DNA from: Sporomusaceae bacterium
GTDB lineage: Bacteria; Bacillota; Negativicutes; UBA1444
Reading direction: 5' to 3'
Length of the DNA: 64,000 nucleotides
NCBI GenBank assembly: GCA_018434355.1
Contig: JAHDPL010000027.1
Span: 89,922-153,921 of the forward strand
Below are positions 44,221-54,422 of this stretch, piece after piece (the stretch's first letter is position 1; every line of letters starts with the position of its first letter). Below the pieces are notes generated by a model. That model saw only the letters and a list, made by a program, of their open reading frames with translations. It ran no database searches and was not told the DNA's origin. The position numbers were made by a program, and so were the translations under genes.

Positions 44221-46791
44221 ATGACTTTTTCCGAACAACTCGCACAAATCGCACAGGCTCCGCCAGATGAAGCATTAAGCATGCTGGAGACGCGTCCTTC
44301 GGGGCTGACCGAGGCGGAGGCGCAGTCACGGCTACAGCATTACGGACTGAACGAAATTGCCGGAGAGAAACCGAAATCCTGCTTGCGCCGCCTGTGGGAC
44401 AATGTAAAAAACCCACTGGTCATCCTGTTGACATTGTTGGGCGCCGTTTCCTATGCAACAGGCGACCTGCGGGCGACAACCGTGATTATCGCCATGGTGC
44501 TATTGGGAATAGCGCTGCGGTTTGTTCAGGAAATGCGGGCCGATGACGCAGCCGCCAAGCTCAAGGCCATGGTCGGCACGCAAGCTATCGCAGTTCGCGA
44601 TGGACAAGAAATTGCCGTTTCGCTGCACGAGCTGGCGCCGGGTGACATCGTTCGGCTGTCCGCCGGCGACATGGTTCCCGGCGATGTCCGTCTGCTTGCC
44701 GCAAAAGACCTATTTCTCAACCAATCCTCCCTCACTGGCGAATCGCTGCCGGTGGAAAAAAACGCCGCCAACTCCCCCGTCCAGTCGGATTCGCCGCTGG
44801 AGCTCGACAACCTCTGCTTTCTCGGTTCCAATGTCGAGAGCGGCTCCGCCACTGCAGTCGTGGTGCAAACCGGCGACCGCACCTACCTAGGCTCCCTGGC
44901 TGCCGATATCGTTGGGGAGCGTGAATTGACAAGTTTCGACTTGGGTGTCAACAAATTCACTTGGCTGATGATTCGATTCATGCTCATCATGGTGCCGGCT
45001 GTTTTTCTCATTAACGGCCTAAGCCGCCACAATTGGACGGAGGCGTTTTTGTTCGCCATCGCGGTGGCGGTCGGACTGACGCCGGAAATGCTGCCGATGA
45101 TCGTGACCGTCAACCTGTCCAAGGGCGCACTAGCCATGGCCGACAAAAAAGTCATCGTCAAGCGGCTGAACGCCATCCAGAACTTTGGCGCGATGGATGT
45201 CCTCTGCACCGACAAGACCGGGACCCTCACCGAAGGAAAAATCGTCCTGGAAAAACATATGGATGTGAACGGCCAGGAAAGTGAGCGAGTCCTGCAATAC
45301 GGCTACATGAACAGTTATTTTCACACTGGCCTGAAAAACCTGATGGATGAGGCGATCTTGGACTACGGCCAACTCGAAGAGGACTTGAAGGTTAAAACAG
45401 AATACCGCAAAATCGACGAAATCCCGTTTGACTTCAATCGGCGCCGGATGTCGGTGATTCTGTCGGATAACCGCAACCAGCACATCCTCATCTGCAAAGG
45501 CGCGGTGGAAGAAATCACCGCGCTTTCGACCACGGTGGAAATTGATGGCGCACCTTTGGCGGTCAAGTCCGAATACGCCGCCCGGCGCAAACAGTTGGTG
45601 CTGGATCTGAATGCCAAAGGCTTTCGCGTAGTCGCGATCGCCTACAAAGTGATGCCGGTCGGCGTCAGCGAAGAACCTCATTACACGGTCGGCGACGAGT
45701 CAGACTTGACATTGCTCGGATACATGGCGTTTCTCGATCCGCCAAAAGCCAGCGTAGTCGCGGCTTTGCAGCGTATTCACGCTCTGAACGTCAAGGTTAA
45801 GGTCCTCACCGGCGATAACGATGCCGTCGCAGGCTATATCTGTGGCCAGGTCGGCATTCCGGTCGAAAAGATCCTGTTGGGCGGGCAAATTGAAGCGATG
45901 AGCGATCAGCAACTGGCGGAAGCGGTGGAAGACACTCGTATTTTCGCCAAGCTAGCGCCCTCCCAGAAAGAACGAATCGTGCACGCGCTGCAAAAAAACG
46001 GCCATGTCGTCGGATTTATGGGCGACGGGATCAATGACGCGCCGGCACTAAAAACAGCCGATGTTGGCATTTCCGTGAACAGCGCCGTAGACATCGCCAA
46101 GGAGTCCTCCGATATCATCCTGCTGGAACAGGACCTGTTGGTGCTTGAACAAGGGGTGCGCGAAGGTCGCAAAGTGTTCGGCAACATCATCAAATACATC
46201 AAAATGGCGGCCAGTTCCAACTTCGGCAACATGTTCAGCATCGTCGGCGCCAGTGCCTTTCTTCCCTTTTTGCCGATGTTGCCGATTCAGGTGCTCACCA
46301 ACAATCTGCTGTACGACTTTTCCCAGACGCCAATCCCCACCGACGAGGTCGACGCCGACTGGCTGACCAAGCCGCGCAAGTGGGAAATCGGTGGCCTGCA
46401 GCGCTTTATTCTTTATATCGGCCCAATTAGTTCCATTTTTGACTATGCCACCTTCTTCATCATGCTCAATGTGTTTGACTGTTGGACTAATCCGTCTCTG
46501 TTTCAGACCGGTTGGTTCGTGGAGTCCGTATTCACCCAAACGCTGATTATCCATGTCATCCGCACCAACAAAGTCCCCTTTGTTCAGAGCAGGTCCAGTC
46601 GTCCGTTGCTAATCGCCTCGCTGGCTATTGTCATGTTGGGGGCCTGGTTGCCGATTTCGCCGCTAGCCGACATGCTGGGCTTTGTGCCGCTACCGCCGCT
46701 GTTTTGGCCGCTACTGGCTGCGATGCTGCTCTGCTACGTCGGACTGACTCAGTTGGTCAAAAAACGGTTTATCGCCCGCTATCCCGAATAA
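44221..46791 (+). CDS. mgtA: Magnesium-translocating P-type ATPase
   Basis: 856 residues. P3B ATPase: TGES in the actuator (SSLTGESLPVEK), phosphorylation site DKTGTLTEG, KGA nucleotide site, GDGINDAPAL hinge, and the MgtA-typical NLLYDFSQTPIPTDEVD in segment 6-7. It imports Mg2+ at low external magnesium. Ends 9 bp from the converging 41-residue gene. Confidence 0.95.
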   Translation: MTFSEQLAQIAQAPPDEALSMLETRPSGLTEAEAQSRLQHYGLNEIAGEKPKSCLRRLWDNVKNPLVILLTLLGAVSYATGDLRATTVIIAMVLLGIALRFVQEMRADDAAAKLKAMVGTQAIAVRDGQEIAVSLHELAPGDIVRLSAGDMVPGDVRLLAAKDLFLNQSSLTGESLPVEKNAANSPVQSDSPLELDNLCFLGSNVESGSATAVVVQTGDRTYLGSLAADIVGERELTSFDLGVNKFTWLMIRFMLIMVPAVFLINGLSRHNWTEAFLFAIAVAVGLTPEMLPMIVTVNLSKGALAMADKKVIVKRLNAIQNFGAMDVLCTDKTGTLTEGKIVLEKHMDVNGQESERVLQYGYMNSYFHTGLKNLMDEAILDYGQLEEDLKVKTEYRKIDEIPFDFNRRRMSVILSDNRNQHILICKGAVEEITALSTTVEIDGAPLAVKSEYAARRKQLVLDLNAKGFRVVAIAYKVMPVGVSEEPHYTVGDESDLTLLGYMAFLDPPKASVVAALQRIHALNVKVKVLTGDNDAVAGYICGQVGIPVEKILLGGQIEAMSDQQLAEAVEDTRIFAKLAPSQKERIVHALQKNGHVVGFMGDGINDAPALKTADVGISVNSAVDIAKESSDIILLEQDLLVLEQGVREGRKVFGNIIKYIKMAASSNFGNMFSIVGASAFLPFLPMLPIQVLTNNLLYDFSQTPIPTDEVDADWLTKPRKWEIGGLQRFILYIGPISSIFDYATFFIMLNVFDCWTNPSLFQTGWFVESVFTQTLIIHVIRTNKVPFVQSRSSRPLLIASLAIVMLGAWLPISPLADMLGFVPLPPLFWPLLAAMLLCYVGLTQLVKKRFIARYPE

Positions 46792-46800
46792 CGAAAGAGT

Positions 46801-46926
46801 TCATTCCGAAGAATCCTGCACCGGCGTATTCCTTTTGATCCACCAGACCAAGAAATAGGAAGCGAGGCCGATCGCCAGCAAAATCGCCAGTTTTAAGATG
46901 GAATGGTTTTTATCGTTCTCCATCAT
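46801..46926 (-). CDS. Small membrane protein (41 residues) coupled to tatC
   Basis: MMENDKNHSILK, one hydrophobic helix (LAILLAIGLASYFLVWWIK), then RNTPVQDSSE. Its ATGATG overlaps the tatC stop codon, so it is translated by coupling. Missed by length-limited calling. Perhaps a Tat-associated or unrelated small membrane factor; not recognised. Confidence 0.65.
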   Translation of the reverse strand: MMENDKNHSILKLAILLAIGLASYFLVWWIKRNTPVQDSSE

Positions 46927-47687
46927 TTTCGCACCAAAATCCTCATCACCAAAATACTCGCCTCATAGAGCAATATGATCGGAATCGCCAGCATCACCTG
47001 TGAAAACACATCCGGCGGCGTTAAGATGGCGCCGATTACAAAAGCTGCAACAATCATCGGCTTTCGATATCTTGCAAGAAAATCTGCATCAATAATCCCC
47101 ATTTTTGCCAACATCAACAATAGCAATGGCAGGTTAAAAACGACGCCGAACGGTAAAACAAACGAGAACAAAAACGATAAATATTTGCCCAGCGACAACA
47201 TCGGCATTAAATTTTCCGAACCAAAACCCAAGAAATATTTCATCACCAACGGCCAAATCAAGAAATATGCAAACACAACCCCAGTAAAAAACAGACAGAC
47301 GGAACCGGGAACCATAATCAAAGCCCAGCGCTTTTCTTTAAAGGTCAGCGCCGGCGCAGCAAAACTCCATGCTTGCCAGATAATAACCGGCAGAGATAGC
47401 ATTACTCCGGCAAATACCGCTAATTTGAGATAGGAAAAAAAGCCTTCTGCCGGACTCATAAAATACAGTTTTCCTGCCTGCGCTGTTACAAAAACCATCA
47501 TCTCATCGACAAAAAAATACGAACCACATGTTGTCAAAACAACCGAAATGACTGCGATGACAAGCCGTTTGCGCAATTCGCCCAAGTGCTCAATCAGCGT
47601 CATTTGCGACTCTGATGCTTTGCCGCATTTCGGGCAGAACGCTGCAAGATCGGAACGTTGTTCCCCACAATCCTCGCAAACTTTCAC
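46923..47687 (-). CDS. tatC: TatC twin-arginine translocase subunit with N-terminal zinc ribbon
   Basis: 254 residues. The TatC core (about 28-254, six membrane segments) has MTLIEHLGELRKRL, SPAEGFFSYLKLA and the IGAILTPPDVFSQ segment. The first 25 residues add a zinc ribbon with two CxxC pairs (CEDCGEQRSDLAAFCPKC), which is not part of the canonical protein and lies in the cytoplasm beside the signal-peptide binding site. The start is GTG at 47687 after GGAGG. The tatA gene is in the same strand group, 3.3 kb upstream. Confidence 0.92.
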   Translation of the reverse strand: MKVCEDCGEQRSDLAAFCPKCGKASESQMTLIEHLGELRKRLVIAVISVVLTTCGSYFFVDEMMVFVTAQAGKLYFMSPAEGFFSYLKLAVFAGVMLSLPVIIWQAWSFAAPALTFKEKRWALIMVPGSVCLFFTGVVFAYFLIWPLVMKYFLGFGSENLMPMLSLGKYLSFLFSFVLPFGVVFNLPLLLLMLAKMGIIDADFLARYRKPMIVAAFVIGAILTPPDVFSQVMLAIPIILLYEASILVMRILVRK

Positions 47688-47730
47688 AGCGTGATCTCAC
47701 CTCCACTCCGCAATTCATCCATGTTGACAT

Positions 47731-48546
47731 TTACTGACGAAACAGGTAAACGGCGCAGATCACCAGCGCCATGCAGATTCGATAGGCGGCAAACACGGCA
47801 AAGGAGTTGCGCTGAAGATATCGCAGTAAAAATTTGATGCAGATCAGCCCGACAATTGCCGAAGTAATTGCGCCGACAACAAACAACGGGCTGGCGATAT
47901 TATGAAGGATATCGCGGGCATGTTTCAGCGCCGCACCGGCAATGATCGGCGTAGCCAGCAAAAATGAGAACCTGGCGGCCGCCTCGCGGGTAAAACCCAG
48001 CAGCCGCGCCGCCGTCATCGTGATTCCGGAGCGGGAAACTCCGGGAATCAGCGCCGCTGCCTGAAACAAACCGATCAACATGGCGTTGCCGAAGGTGATC
48101 CTTTCAAAGTTGATTGTCTGCGCTGATTTCTTATCGACATAATACAACACAATCCCCATACCGGCAAAACCGGCCGCAATAATCAGCGGCTGCGAGCGAA
48201 CGAATTTATCGATGAATGATTCCAGCGCCAGCCCGGCCATTCCGCCGGGAATCGTCGCCGCCACCAGATACCAGAACATTTTACCTTCTTTGGTTTTCAG
48301 ACCCTTGGTCAAGCCATTGGTCGTGAGCGACAACCAATCCCGGAAGAAGTACACCAGCACCGCAACCAGCGTCCCCACATGCAACGCCACATCCAGGGCG
48401 ATATCGACGTGATCGCCCGCCTGGGCGATAGCGGTGTCCCAACCCAAAAGCCAGCGTACAATAATCAGATGTCCCGAACTGGATATCGGCAAAAACTCGC
48501 CGATTCCCTGTACAATTCCCAAAACGATCGCAATCAACCACAACAT
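47731..48546 (-). CDS. uppP: Undecaprenyl-diphosphatase
   Basis: 271 residues, BacA/UppP family: GIVQGIGEFLPISSSGHL and PGVSRSGITMTAARLLG motifs with catalytic Glu/Ser/Arg. Recycles the cell-wall lipid carrier; gives bacitracin tolerance. The start is the ATG 48546 (GGGAG upstream), not the open extension to 48792. Confidence 0.95.
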   Translation of the reverse strand: MLWLIAIVLGIVQGIGEFLPISSSGHLIIVRWLLGWDTAIAQAGDHVDIALDVALHVGTLVAVLVYFFRDWLSLTTNGLTKGLKTKEGKMFWYLVAATIPGGMAGLALESFIDKFVRSQPLIIAAGFAGMGIVLYYVDKKSAQTINFERITFGNAMLIGLFQAAALIPGVSRSGITMTAARLLGFTREAAARFSFLLATPIIAGAALKHARDILHNIASPLFVVGAITSAIVGLICIKFLLRYLQRNSFAVFAAYRICMALVICAVYLFRQ

Positions 48547-48562
48547 GCATTCCACTCCCGAC

Positions 48563-49771
48563 TTATTGTTTTTGCTTTGGCGCCGTACTGTTTGCAGCCG
48601 GCGATTTTGCCGCCGGTACAGGTTGGACAGGCGCAGGCTTGGTCGGCGTAGCCACTCCCGGCACAGGTTTGTCGGCAGACACTTTCGGCGGTTCCGGCTG
48701 CACTTTCGCAGCCGGAACGTTCGGCGCATCAGACGATCCATCGTCCAGGCGAGCGCGAGCAGGCAAATTGCGCCGATATTCCTCCGCCACACTCTGCGCG
48801 GCCGCCTTGATGTCGCCGCTAAAAGGAACGTGCTGCAGATCGGCGATTTTTTGCCGGTTTTTCATCACATCGGGAACCCAGTAACTGATGCCGTCAATAT
48901 AGTAAGGCAACCCATCCACCATATAAGTCTTTAACCCTGCCGTCAGCCCATCCTTGAGTTTGCCGGTCAGTCCGATCATCAGTGGCAGCGGGATGTCTGT
49001 ATCGATTGAGGCGAAAATTTCCCGGATAATAATCGGCGCTTTTAGCAGGATGAGCGGCGAGCTCGCTTCCGCCAGAACAGCGCGGATAAATTTTTGTTGC
49101 CGTGCGACCCGACCGATATCGCCTTCTTCATCGCGATAGCGGACGTATTGCAGGGCAGTTTTGCCGTCCAATCGCTGCACACCGGGTTTTAGGTCAATCA
49201 CAAAGTGATCCCAGGTATCCTCGTACTGCATTCTTTTTTCGACATCCAGCGTCACGCCGCCCAGCGCATCTACGACCCGGATGAAACTGTTCATATCCAC
49301 TTTGACGAAGTAATCAAGCGGAATCCCCAGAAATTGCTCCGCTGTAAGGCGCGACAGGGCTGCACCGCCGTGAGAAAAAGCATGGTTGACCTTGTCCCAG
49401 CCCACGCCATCGATCTTGACCCTGGTGTCGCGGGGAATCGAAATGACAGAGATGTCCCGCGCGCCGGTATCGATTGTCACGACCAGCAAAGTGTCGGAGC
49501 GGCCCGGATCGCCATCCTCCGGACGCGGGTCGACTCCCAGGATGACAATGTTCAGTTTATTGGGCGGCTCCATCCAAGCACCGGCATTGCTTTTGTTTTT
49601 TTTGCCGGTGCGGTATGGCGCCAGCGATGCTCCCAACCAGTAATAGGCTGCTGCACCTGCGGCAAGCAGCAAGACCAGCAATACCCCGGCGACGATCTTC
49701 AGGCTTCGATTCCTGCTGTTCCGTTGATTGTTCAGCTTGTCCTTCAGTTTTTCATTCATGATATTTCGCAC
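48563..49771 (-). CDS. LytR-CpsA-Psr (LCP) family protein
   Basis: 402 residues. One membrane segment (about 23-45), then the LCP domain (NIVILGVDPRPEDGDPGRSDTLLVVTID, SIPRDTRVKIDGVGWDKVNHAFSHGG, RYRDEEGDIGRVARQQ with the conserved arginines). The last 60 residues are a Pro/Ala/Lys-rich, low-complexity tail. LCP enzymes attach glycopolymers to peptidoglycan. The start is GTG 49771, overlapping the lplT stop, or ATG 49759. Confidence 0.9.
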   Translation of the reverse strand: MRNIMNEKLKDKLNNQRNSRNRSLKIVAGVLLVLLLAAGAAAYYWLGASLAPYRTGKKNKSNAGAWMEPPNKLNIVILGVDPRPEDGDPGRSDTLLVVTIDTGARDISVISIPRDTRVKIDGVGWDKVNHAFSHGGAALSRLTAEQFLGIPLDYFVKVDMNSFIRVVDALGGVTLDVEKRMQYEDTWDHFVIDLKPGVQRLDGKTALQYVRYRDEEGDIGRVARQQKFIRAVLAEASSPLILLKAPIIIREIFASIDTDIPLPLMIGLTGKLKDGLTAGLKTYMVDGLPYYIDGISYWVPDVMKNRQKIADLQHVPFSGDIKAAAQSVAEEYRRNLPARARLDDGSSDAPNVPAAKVQPEPPKVSADKPVPGVATPTKPAPVQPVPAAKSPAANSTAPKQKQ

Positions 49772-50973
49772 TACTCCTGTTGAAGCTTGATTTTCTTTTC
49801 TCTCAACAATGGGGCGCCGCGCCGGAAATGAGTCAGAAAGATCATGAACCCGATCAGAGCGACTCCGCAGGCATGAATCGTACTTTCGATGGGAACTTGT
49901 CCGGCTTCCGCCAGGGAATAAGCGCCGGTTCCTGCCAACATAAAGATGTTTTCGGCAAAATTCTGGATGGTTACGCTACGACCGGCGCCGATACTACGTT
50001 CGCCGACATACTCGTTTAACGAATTGATCGGCACGATATACAATCCGCCAAACACGCCAATGATGAAAATCAATATGGATGCCAGCGGTACGGTATGAAC
50101 GAAGCTGAGACCGATGACTACAATTCCCATTGCCAGCCCAAACACGATCGTTCTGCGATACGACCGGATGGAAACAATCCGCGGTGCCAGTCCGGCTCCG
50201 ATGCCAATCCCCACACCAATCAAGGCCATCATCAAGCTGACTTTCGAATTGCCGTTGAGGCACAACGCCTGCGGCACCCAAACAAACAGCGCCAGTTTCA
50301 AAATATTGGACACCGTCCAAAAAAATGCCGAAGCGATTACCGAAAACCGGGAATCGACATGCTTCATCATAAACACGATATCTTGCCAAAACTCCTGTAA
50401 AACGGCTTTGCCCGGCAAATGACCGCAACCTTGATTGAGCGGGATCATAAATGTCAGTACCGCTGACATAGCGTAAATCGCCAACCCCAAAACAGAAGCC
50501 AGTCCAATCGAATAATCGGACAAATATCCGCCGGCCAGCGAGCCGCAAAGGATGGCCGCGATGGTCGTTCCTTCCATCCATGAATTCGCCTTGACCAACT
50601 CATCTTCTTCATGGGTCAGGAACGGCAATATTCCATATTTGGCAGGGCTATACAGGACCGACCCCAGCCCGAACAGGGAATAACTTAACGCCGGATTCCA
50701 ACCGAACAGAAAGCCGATGCTGCAAAGTGCCTTGAGTGCATTGCCAATCAGCAATACTCTGGCCTTGGGAACATAGTCGGCGATACCACCGACCCAGGGC
50801 GAGGCAATGATGTAGGATGCGAGATACATCGCTTGCACAACTGGAAGATAGTAGTCTGGATAATGATCTCGCAGCAGAATTGCTTGGGCGATGAACAGCA
50901 ACGTGTTGTCAACAAAAGACGACAGAAACTGGCTGGATAGCAGTGCCCCCAGCGGGGAAAAAACCACCCTCAT
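49771..50973 (-). CDS. lplT: MFS lysophospholipid transporter LplT-like
   Basis: 400 residues, 12 membrane segments. The SSFVDNTLLFIAQAILLRDH start and LYSPAKYGILPFLTHEEDELVKANSWMEGTTI segment match LplT, which flips lysophospholipids across the inner membrane. Its presence suggests an outer membrane. ATGA overlap with tatA. Confidence 0.85.
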   Translation of the reverse strand: MRVVFSPLGALLSSQFLSSFVDNTLLFIAQAILLRDHYPDYYLPVVQAMYLASYIIASPWVGGIADYVPKARVLLIGNALKALCSIGFLFGWNPALSYSLFGLGSVLYSPAKYGILPFLTHEEDELVKANSWMEGTTIAAILCGSLAGGYLSDYSIGLASVLGLAIYAMSAVLTFMIPLNQGCGHLPGKAVLQEFWQDIVFMMKHVDSRFSVIASAFFWTVSNILKLALFVWVPQALCLNGNSKVSLMMALIGVGIGIGAGLAPRIVSIRSYRRTIVFGLAMGIVVIGLSFVHTVPLASILIFIIGVFGGLYIVPINSLNEYVGERSIGAGRSVTIQNFAENIFMLAGTGAYSLAEAGQVPIESTIHACGVALIGFMIFLTHFRRGAPLLREKKIKLQQE

Positions 50974-51176
50974 CCCTGTCCTTGCTCCTTGCGTTCCTTA
51001 TCGTCCGGCAGCGCTTTTTCCGCCCTCTTTTCCGGCGGCGCCTCTTGCAAACCATTGCGAAATTCACGGATCGCCTTGCCGAACGATGCCCCCATTTCCG
51101 GCAACTTGGCCGGTCCATAGACAACAAGTGCAATCACCAGAATCAAAATTACTTCCGGCATTCCCAGTCCAAACAT
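50970..51176 (-). CDS. tatA: TatA/TatE-type twin-arginine translocase subunit
   Basis: 68 residues: N-terminal membrane helix (PEVILILVIALVVYGPAKLPEMG), amphipathic helix (SFGKAIREFRNGL), polar tail. The typical FG-P turn is seen as YGPAKLPEMGASFG. It follows the ABC ATPase by 37 nt and shares the strand group with tatC. Confidence 0.95.
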   Translation of the reverse strand: MFGLGMPEVILILVIALVVYGPAKLPEMGASFGKAIREFRNGLQEAPPEKRAEKALPDDKERKEQGQG

Positions 51177-51213
51177 TTTGCTTCGCCTCGTTTCTTGTTT
51201 TTTTATTCTTTTT

Positions 51214-52491
51214 TTATTCTAGGAAAAGTTGACGGCTATTTTCATCATACGCAAACAATTCTGCGTAACGACCCCAGTCGATCAGCGTATCCAGATATTC
51301 CTCCAACTGTTCTGCCGATAAGGAACGCGCCAGAGTTTCTTTAAAGAACTCTACATTCATCCGCTTGTTGGATTTCGAGTTTAGTACGGCGATGATTTGC
51401 CCCAGTGTCGGTACAGCCAAAAACAGTTGTTCCTGCAGCAGCACCTTTCGTTCCAGCACCGTTGCCTGGGCAAACCGGGCGCCTTCCGGCGTCAGTTCAA
51501 TGTCGCCGTCGACAATTTTTGCCAGCTGCAATTGCGCCGCCGCTTCGATAACCGGAAAAAAATCTTCGCTATCCATCATAAATCGGTCCGCCAGTTTATA
51601 CAAGTCGGTTTTTTCGTTCAAGTCCTCCAACAACTCCAGAAAACCGGTCAGTGCGCCGGCCGAAACATTGGGCAATGGTATGACGCCGCGATCTTCGTGC
51701 GGCAATTTTCTTTGTCCGTCCGCCACCTCACGCTTCGTCATCAGGGAGTACAATTTGTCCACGATTTCGATGAACGCCGGATCGTTTTTGTCACGCCAGT
51801 GCGGCAAGGAAATCGCCATATCGGTCATGACCGTCGCCGGACTACCTGATACGACCAGAATGCGATCCGCCATGTACACCGCTTCTTCAATCCCATGCGT
51901 CACCATGATGATCGTCTGCGTGGGAATCTTTTTTTCCCGCCAAAGCTCCAGGATATCCCGTCGCAAGTTTTCCGCCGTCAATACATCCAGCGCCGAAAAC
52001 GGTTCGTCCATCAGCAGTACGTCCGGTTCGCTGGCCAAGGCCCGCCCCAGACCCACCCGCTGTTGCATGCCGCCGGACAGTTCCTTGGGATATGCACTCT
52101 CAAACCCATCCAGCCCGACCACATCGATGACGCGAATCGCCTTCTCCTTTTTTTCAGTCTTGGATAACGGCTTAGCTTCCAACCCCATCATCACGTTTTC
52201 CAGCACCGTCAGCCAGGGGAACAAGGCAAACGACTGAAAAACCATTGCAACGCCGGGGTTGATGCCTTGATACGGGTTCCCTAAATAAGTCACCTTGCCG
52301 GATGATACTGCCGTCAGGCCGGCGAAGATGCGCAGCAGGGTCGACTTGCCGGAGCCGGATGCGCCCAGGATCGCCACAAATTGGCCTGCTGCGATTTTCA
52401 AATCGATTTCGGTCAGGACCGGTTTGATTTTATTTTCGCCCAAATTCCATTGTTTATTCACAGCATGCAGCTCGATCAATACTTGTTGCAT
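51214..52491 (-). CDS. ABC transporter ATPase (NitT/TauT type) with C-terminal AAA-associated domain
   Basis: 425 residues. ATPase domain about 1-250: Walker A GASGSGKS, signature LSGGMQQR, Walker B LLMDEPFSALD. The C-terminal 150 residues (LTGFLELLEDLNEKTDLYKLADRFMMDSEDFFPVIEAAAQL) are the winged-helix-like AAA-associated domain found in a group of nitrate/sulfonate-type ATPases of unknown substrate. It pairs with the double permease upstream, and both lie behind the M-box. Confidence 0.88.
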   Translation of the reverse strand: MQQVLIELHAVNKQWNLGENKIKPVLTEIDLKIAAGQFVAILGASGSGKSTLLRIFAGLTAVSSGKVTYLGNPYQGINPGVAMVFQSFALFPWLTVLENVMMGLEAKPLSKTEKKEKAIRVIDVVGLDGFESAYPKELSGGMQQRVGLGRALASEPDVLLMDEPFSALDVLTAENLRRDILELWREKKIPTQTIIMVTHGIEEAVYMADRILVVSGSPATVMTDMAISLPHWRDKNDPAFIEIVDKLYSLMTKREVADGQRKLPHEDRGVIPLPNVSAGALTGFLELLEDLNEKTDLYKLADRFMMDSEDFFPVIEAAAQLQLAKIVDGDIELTPEGARFAQATVLERKVLLQEQLFLAVPTLGQIIAVLNSKSNKRMNVEFFKETLARSLSAEQLEEYLDTLIDWGRYAELFAYDENSRQLFLE

Positions 52492-52505
52492 TTTCAGTCC
52501 CTCCC

Positions 52506-54248
52506 TTAATTCAGATGATATTGAGTTTCGGCCAGTTCATACAGCCTGCGCCAGAAGAATCGGTTGACAAACACGACAAACAGGCACATTACCAAAATTC
52601 CGGCCAAGATTCCGGCCCAGTCGCCGGCTTCGGTGACGCGGCTGATAAAGGCCCCCAGCCCGGTTGCCTCCAACCGATTTTCCCGCCAGATGACCAGTTC
52701 CGATACGATGCTGGCGTTCCAAGCGCCTCCCGATGCCGTGATGCAGCTGGTAACCAGGTGAGGGAATATTGCCGGCAAAATCATTTTGCGCCAGCGCTGC
52801 CAGCCGGTCAGCTTGAAAATGGTTGCCGCTTCCGACAAGTCATTGGGGATCGCCATCGCCCCGGCAATCACATTGAATAGGATGTACCATTGGGTTCCGA
52901 GCATCATCAGAGGGATGGCGCCAATTTCAAAATTGACGGCAAAACGCAGATAAAGGATTGCCACTAGCGGATAAATCATGTTGGCGGGAAACGAAGCGGC
53001 CACCTGCACCAATGGCTGGCAAAATCGGCTCCATCGCGGATTGCTGCCGATCCATACGCCGACGGGGACCGCCCACAAGATACCCAGACCGGTCGCCACC
53101 ATAACCCGGCCGAATGTCAAGGCGCCCAGCCGGACGATTTCCAGCCAGCTCTCGGCGGAAAGCGATGTCAACACGGCCAATCCGGCATAAGACTGCTGCC
53201 CGACGAAAGCAACCGCAACCAATCCCAGCAACCCCTTTAAAACGTTCGGTGCGCCGAATCGTCGCGGCTGACGGCCAAACCGGCTCTGCATTCGTTCGCC
53301 CCAATGCGCCAATCCGTTCATGATGCAGGAAGCTGCCGCCAACAGAGGAACAATCAAGGTCTTGCCCAACCAACCCGCCAACATCGAACGCTGCAAGAAA
53401 TCGTAGACGAAAGAAGTCGCCGCAATCTGCGATTCGGTGCGTTCCATCTTGAATTTTTGCGACCAAACCACAATCGGCCGCCAAAACAATTGATCAATCA
53501 GCACGATCGTTGCGACCATTGCAAAAATGGCCCAACACAATGCGGTCATGTCGCCTGCTTCCGCGGCGGCCGCCGTGAACGAACCCAACCCAGGCAACCG
53601 GATGTCCCGATTCAACACGGTGATCGCCTCGCTGGCTGCCAGGAAAAACCAGCCGCCGCCAAACGACATCATGCTGTTCCAGACCAGACTGATTGTCGCA
53701 AACGGCACTTCCAGCCGGATGAACTTTTGCCACCAATTGAACCCCAGTACCGTCGACGCTTCCTGCAGGTCCTGCGGCAGGGTGATCAGCGAATGGTAGT
53801 AACTGAAGGTCATGTTCCAAGCTTGGCCGGTAAAAATCGCGAAAATCGATGCCAGTTCGACCCCGAACAGGTTTCCCGGCGTCATGCCCATGAACATACT
53901 GATCGTGACCGACAAAAAACCCAGCACCGGCAAGGATTGCAGAATATCCAGCAACGGAATCAGCAACTTCTCCGCAGTTTTATTTTTTGCCGCCAAGCTT
54001 CCATATAACAACGTGAACGCCAAAGAAGCCCCGTATGCCAAAAACATCCGGAGCACCGAACGTCCTGCGTAGTAAGGCAAGTCCGCCGGGTCGGTCGAAA
54101 CAACGATTTTTTCATCGGTAGTAAGAGGAGCCACCATGCCTGATCCAAGGTGCAGAATGGAAAACAGCAAGGCAAATACAAACAGCAGGACAAAAAGGTC
54201 AATAAAGCCGAATCGGCGAGTGGGCACATGAGAAACAAACATGACCAT
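52506..54248 (-). CDS. Fused double ABC permease (NitT/TauT type), M-box controlled
   Basis: 580 residues made of two BPD_transp_1 permease halves (about 60-265 and 365-575), each with an EAA-like loop (DLQEASTVLGFNWWQKFIRLEVP; DLSEAATIFKLTGWQRWRKMILP). No binding protein is encoded nearby. The ATG at 54248 has AAGGAG 8 nt upstream. It is the first gene behind the riboswitch, which points to Mg2+ or a magnesium-linked substrate; the substrate is not known. Confidence 0.88.
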   Translation of the reverse strand: MVMFVSHVPTRRFGFIDLFVLLFVFALLFSILHLGSGMVAPLTTDEKIVVSTDPADLPYYAGRSVLRMFLAYGASLAFTLLYGSLAAKNKTAEKLLIPLLDILQSLPVLGFLSVTISMFMGMTPGNLFGVELASIFAIFTGQAWNMTFSYYHSLITLPQDLQEASTVLGFNWWQKFIRLEVPFATISLVWNSMMSFGGGWFFLAASEAITVLNRDIRLPGLGSFTAAAAEAGDMTALCWAIFAMVATIVLIDQLFWRPIVVWSQKFKMERTESQIAATSFVYDFLQRSMLAGWLGKTLIVPLLAAASCIMNGLAHWGERMQSRFGRQPRRFGAPNVLKGLLGLVAVAFVGQQSYAGLAVLTSLSAESWLEIVRLGALTFGRVMVATGLGILWAVPVGVWIGSNPRWSRFCQPLVQVAASFPANMIYPLVAILYLRFAVNFEIGAIPLMMLGTQWYILFNVIAGAMAIPNDLSEAATIFKLTGWQRWRKMILPAIFPHLVTSCITASGGAWNASIVSELVIWRENRLEATGLGAFISRVTEAGDWAGILAGILVMCLFVVFVNRFFWRRLYELAETQYHLN

Positions 54249-54347
54249 GCCAATCACTCCTTATCTTGTTTTGACTTCGTTCAATCGTTTGGCATTGAAA
54301 CAACCGCATAGACCCGTCTGCATCCATTCGTACCCACCCCCTCTCAT

Positions 54348-54380
54348 AAAAAATCGACCTCCCGGAAAACAGGAAGGTCG
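54348..54380 (-). terminator. Riboswitch expression-platform terminator
   Basis: Minus strand: CGACCTTCC and GGGAGGTCG (8-9 bp, one mismatch) with an 8-nt loop, then TTTTTT. It lies between the M-box and the permease ATG, as expected for Mg2+-induced termination. Confidence 0.85.
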
Positions 54381-54422
54381 AAAAATAAACTTGCGGCAAA
54401 AAACGCCCCGAGCTACCTCCCC

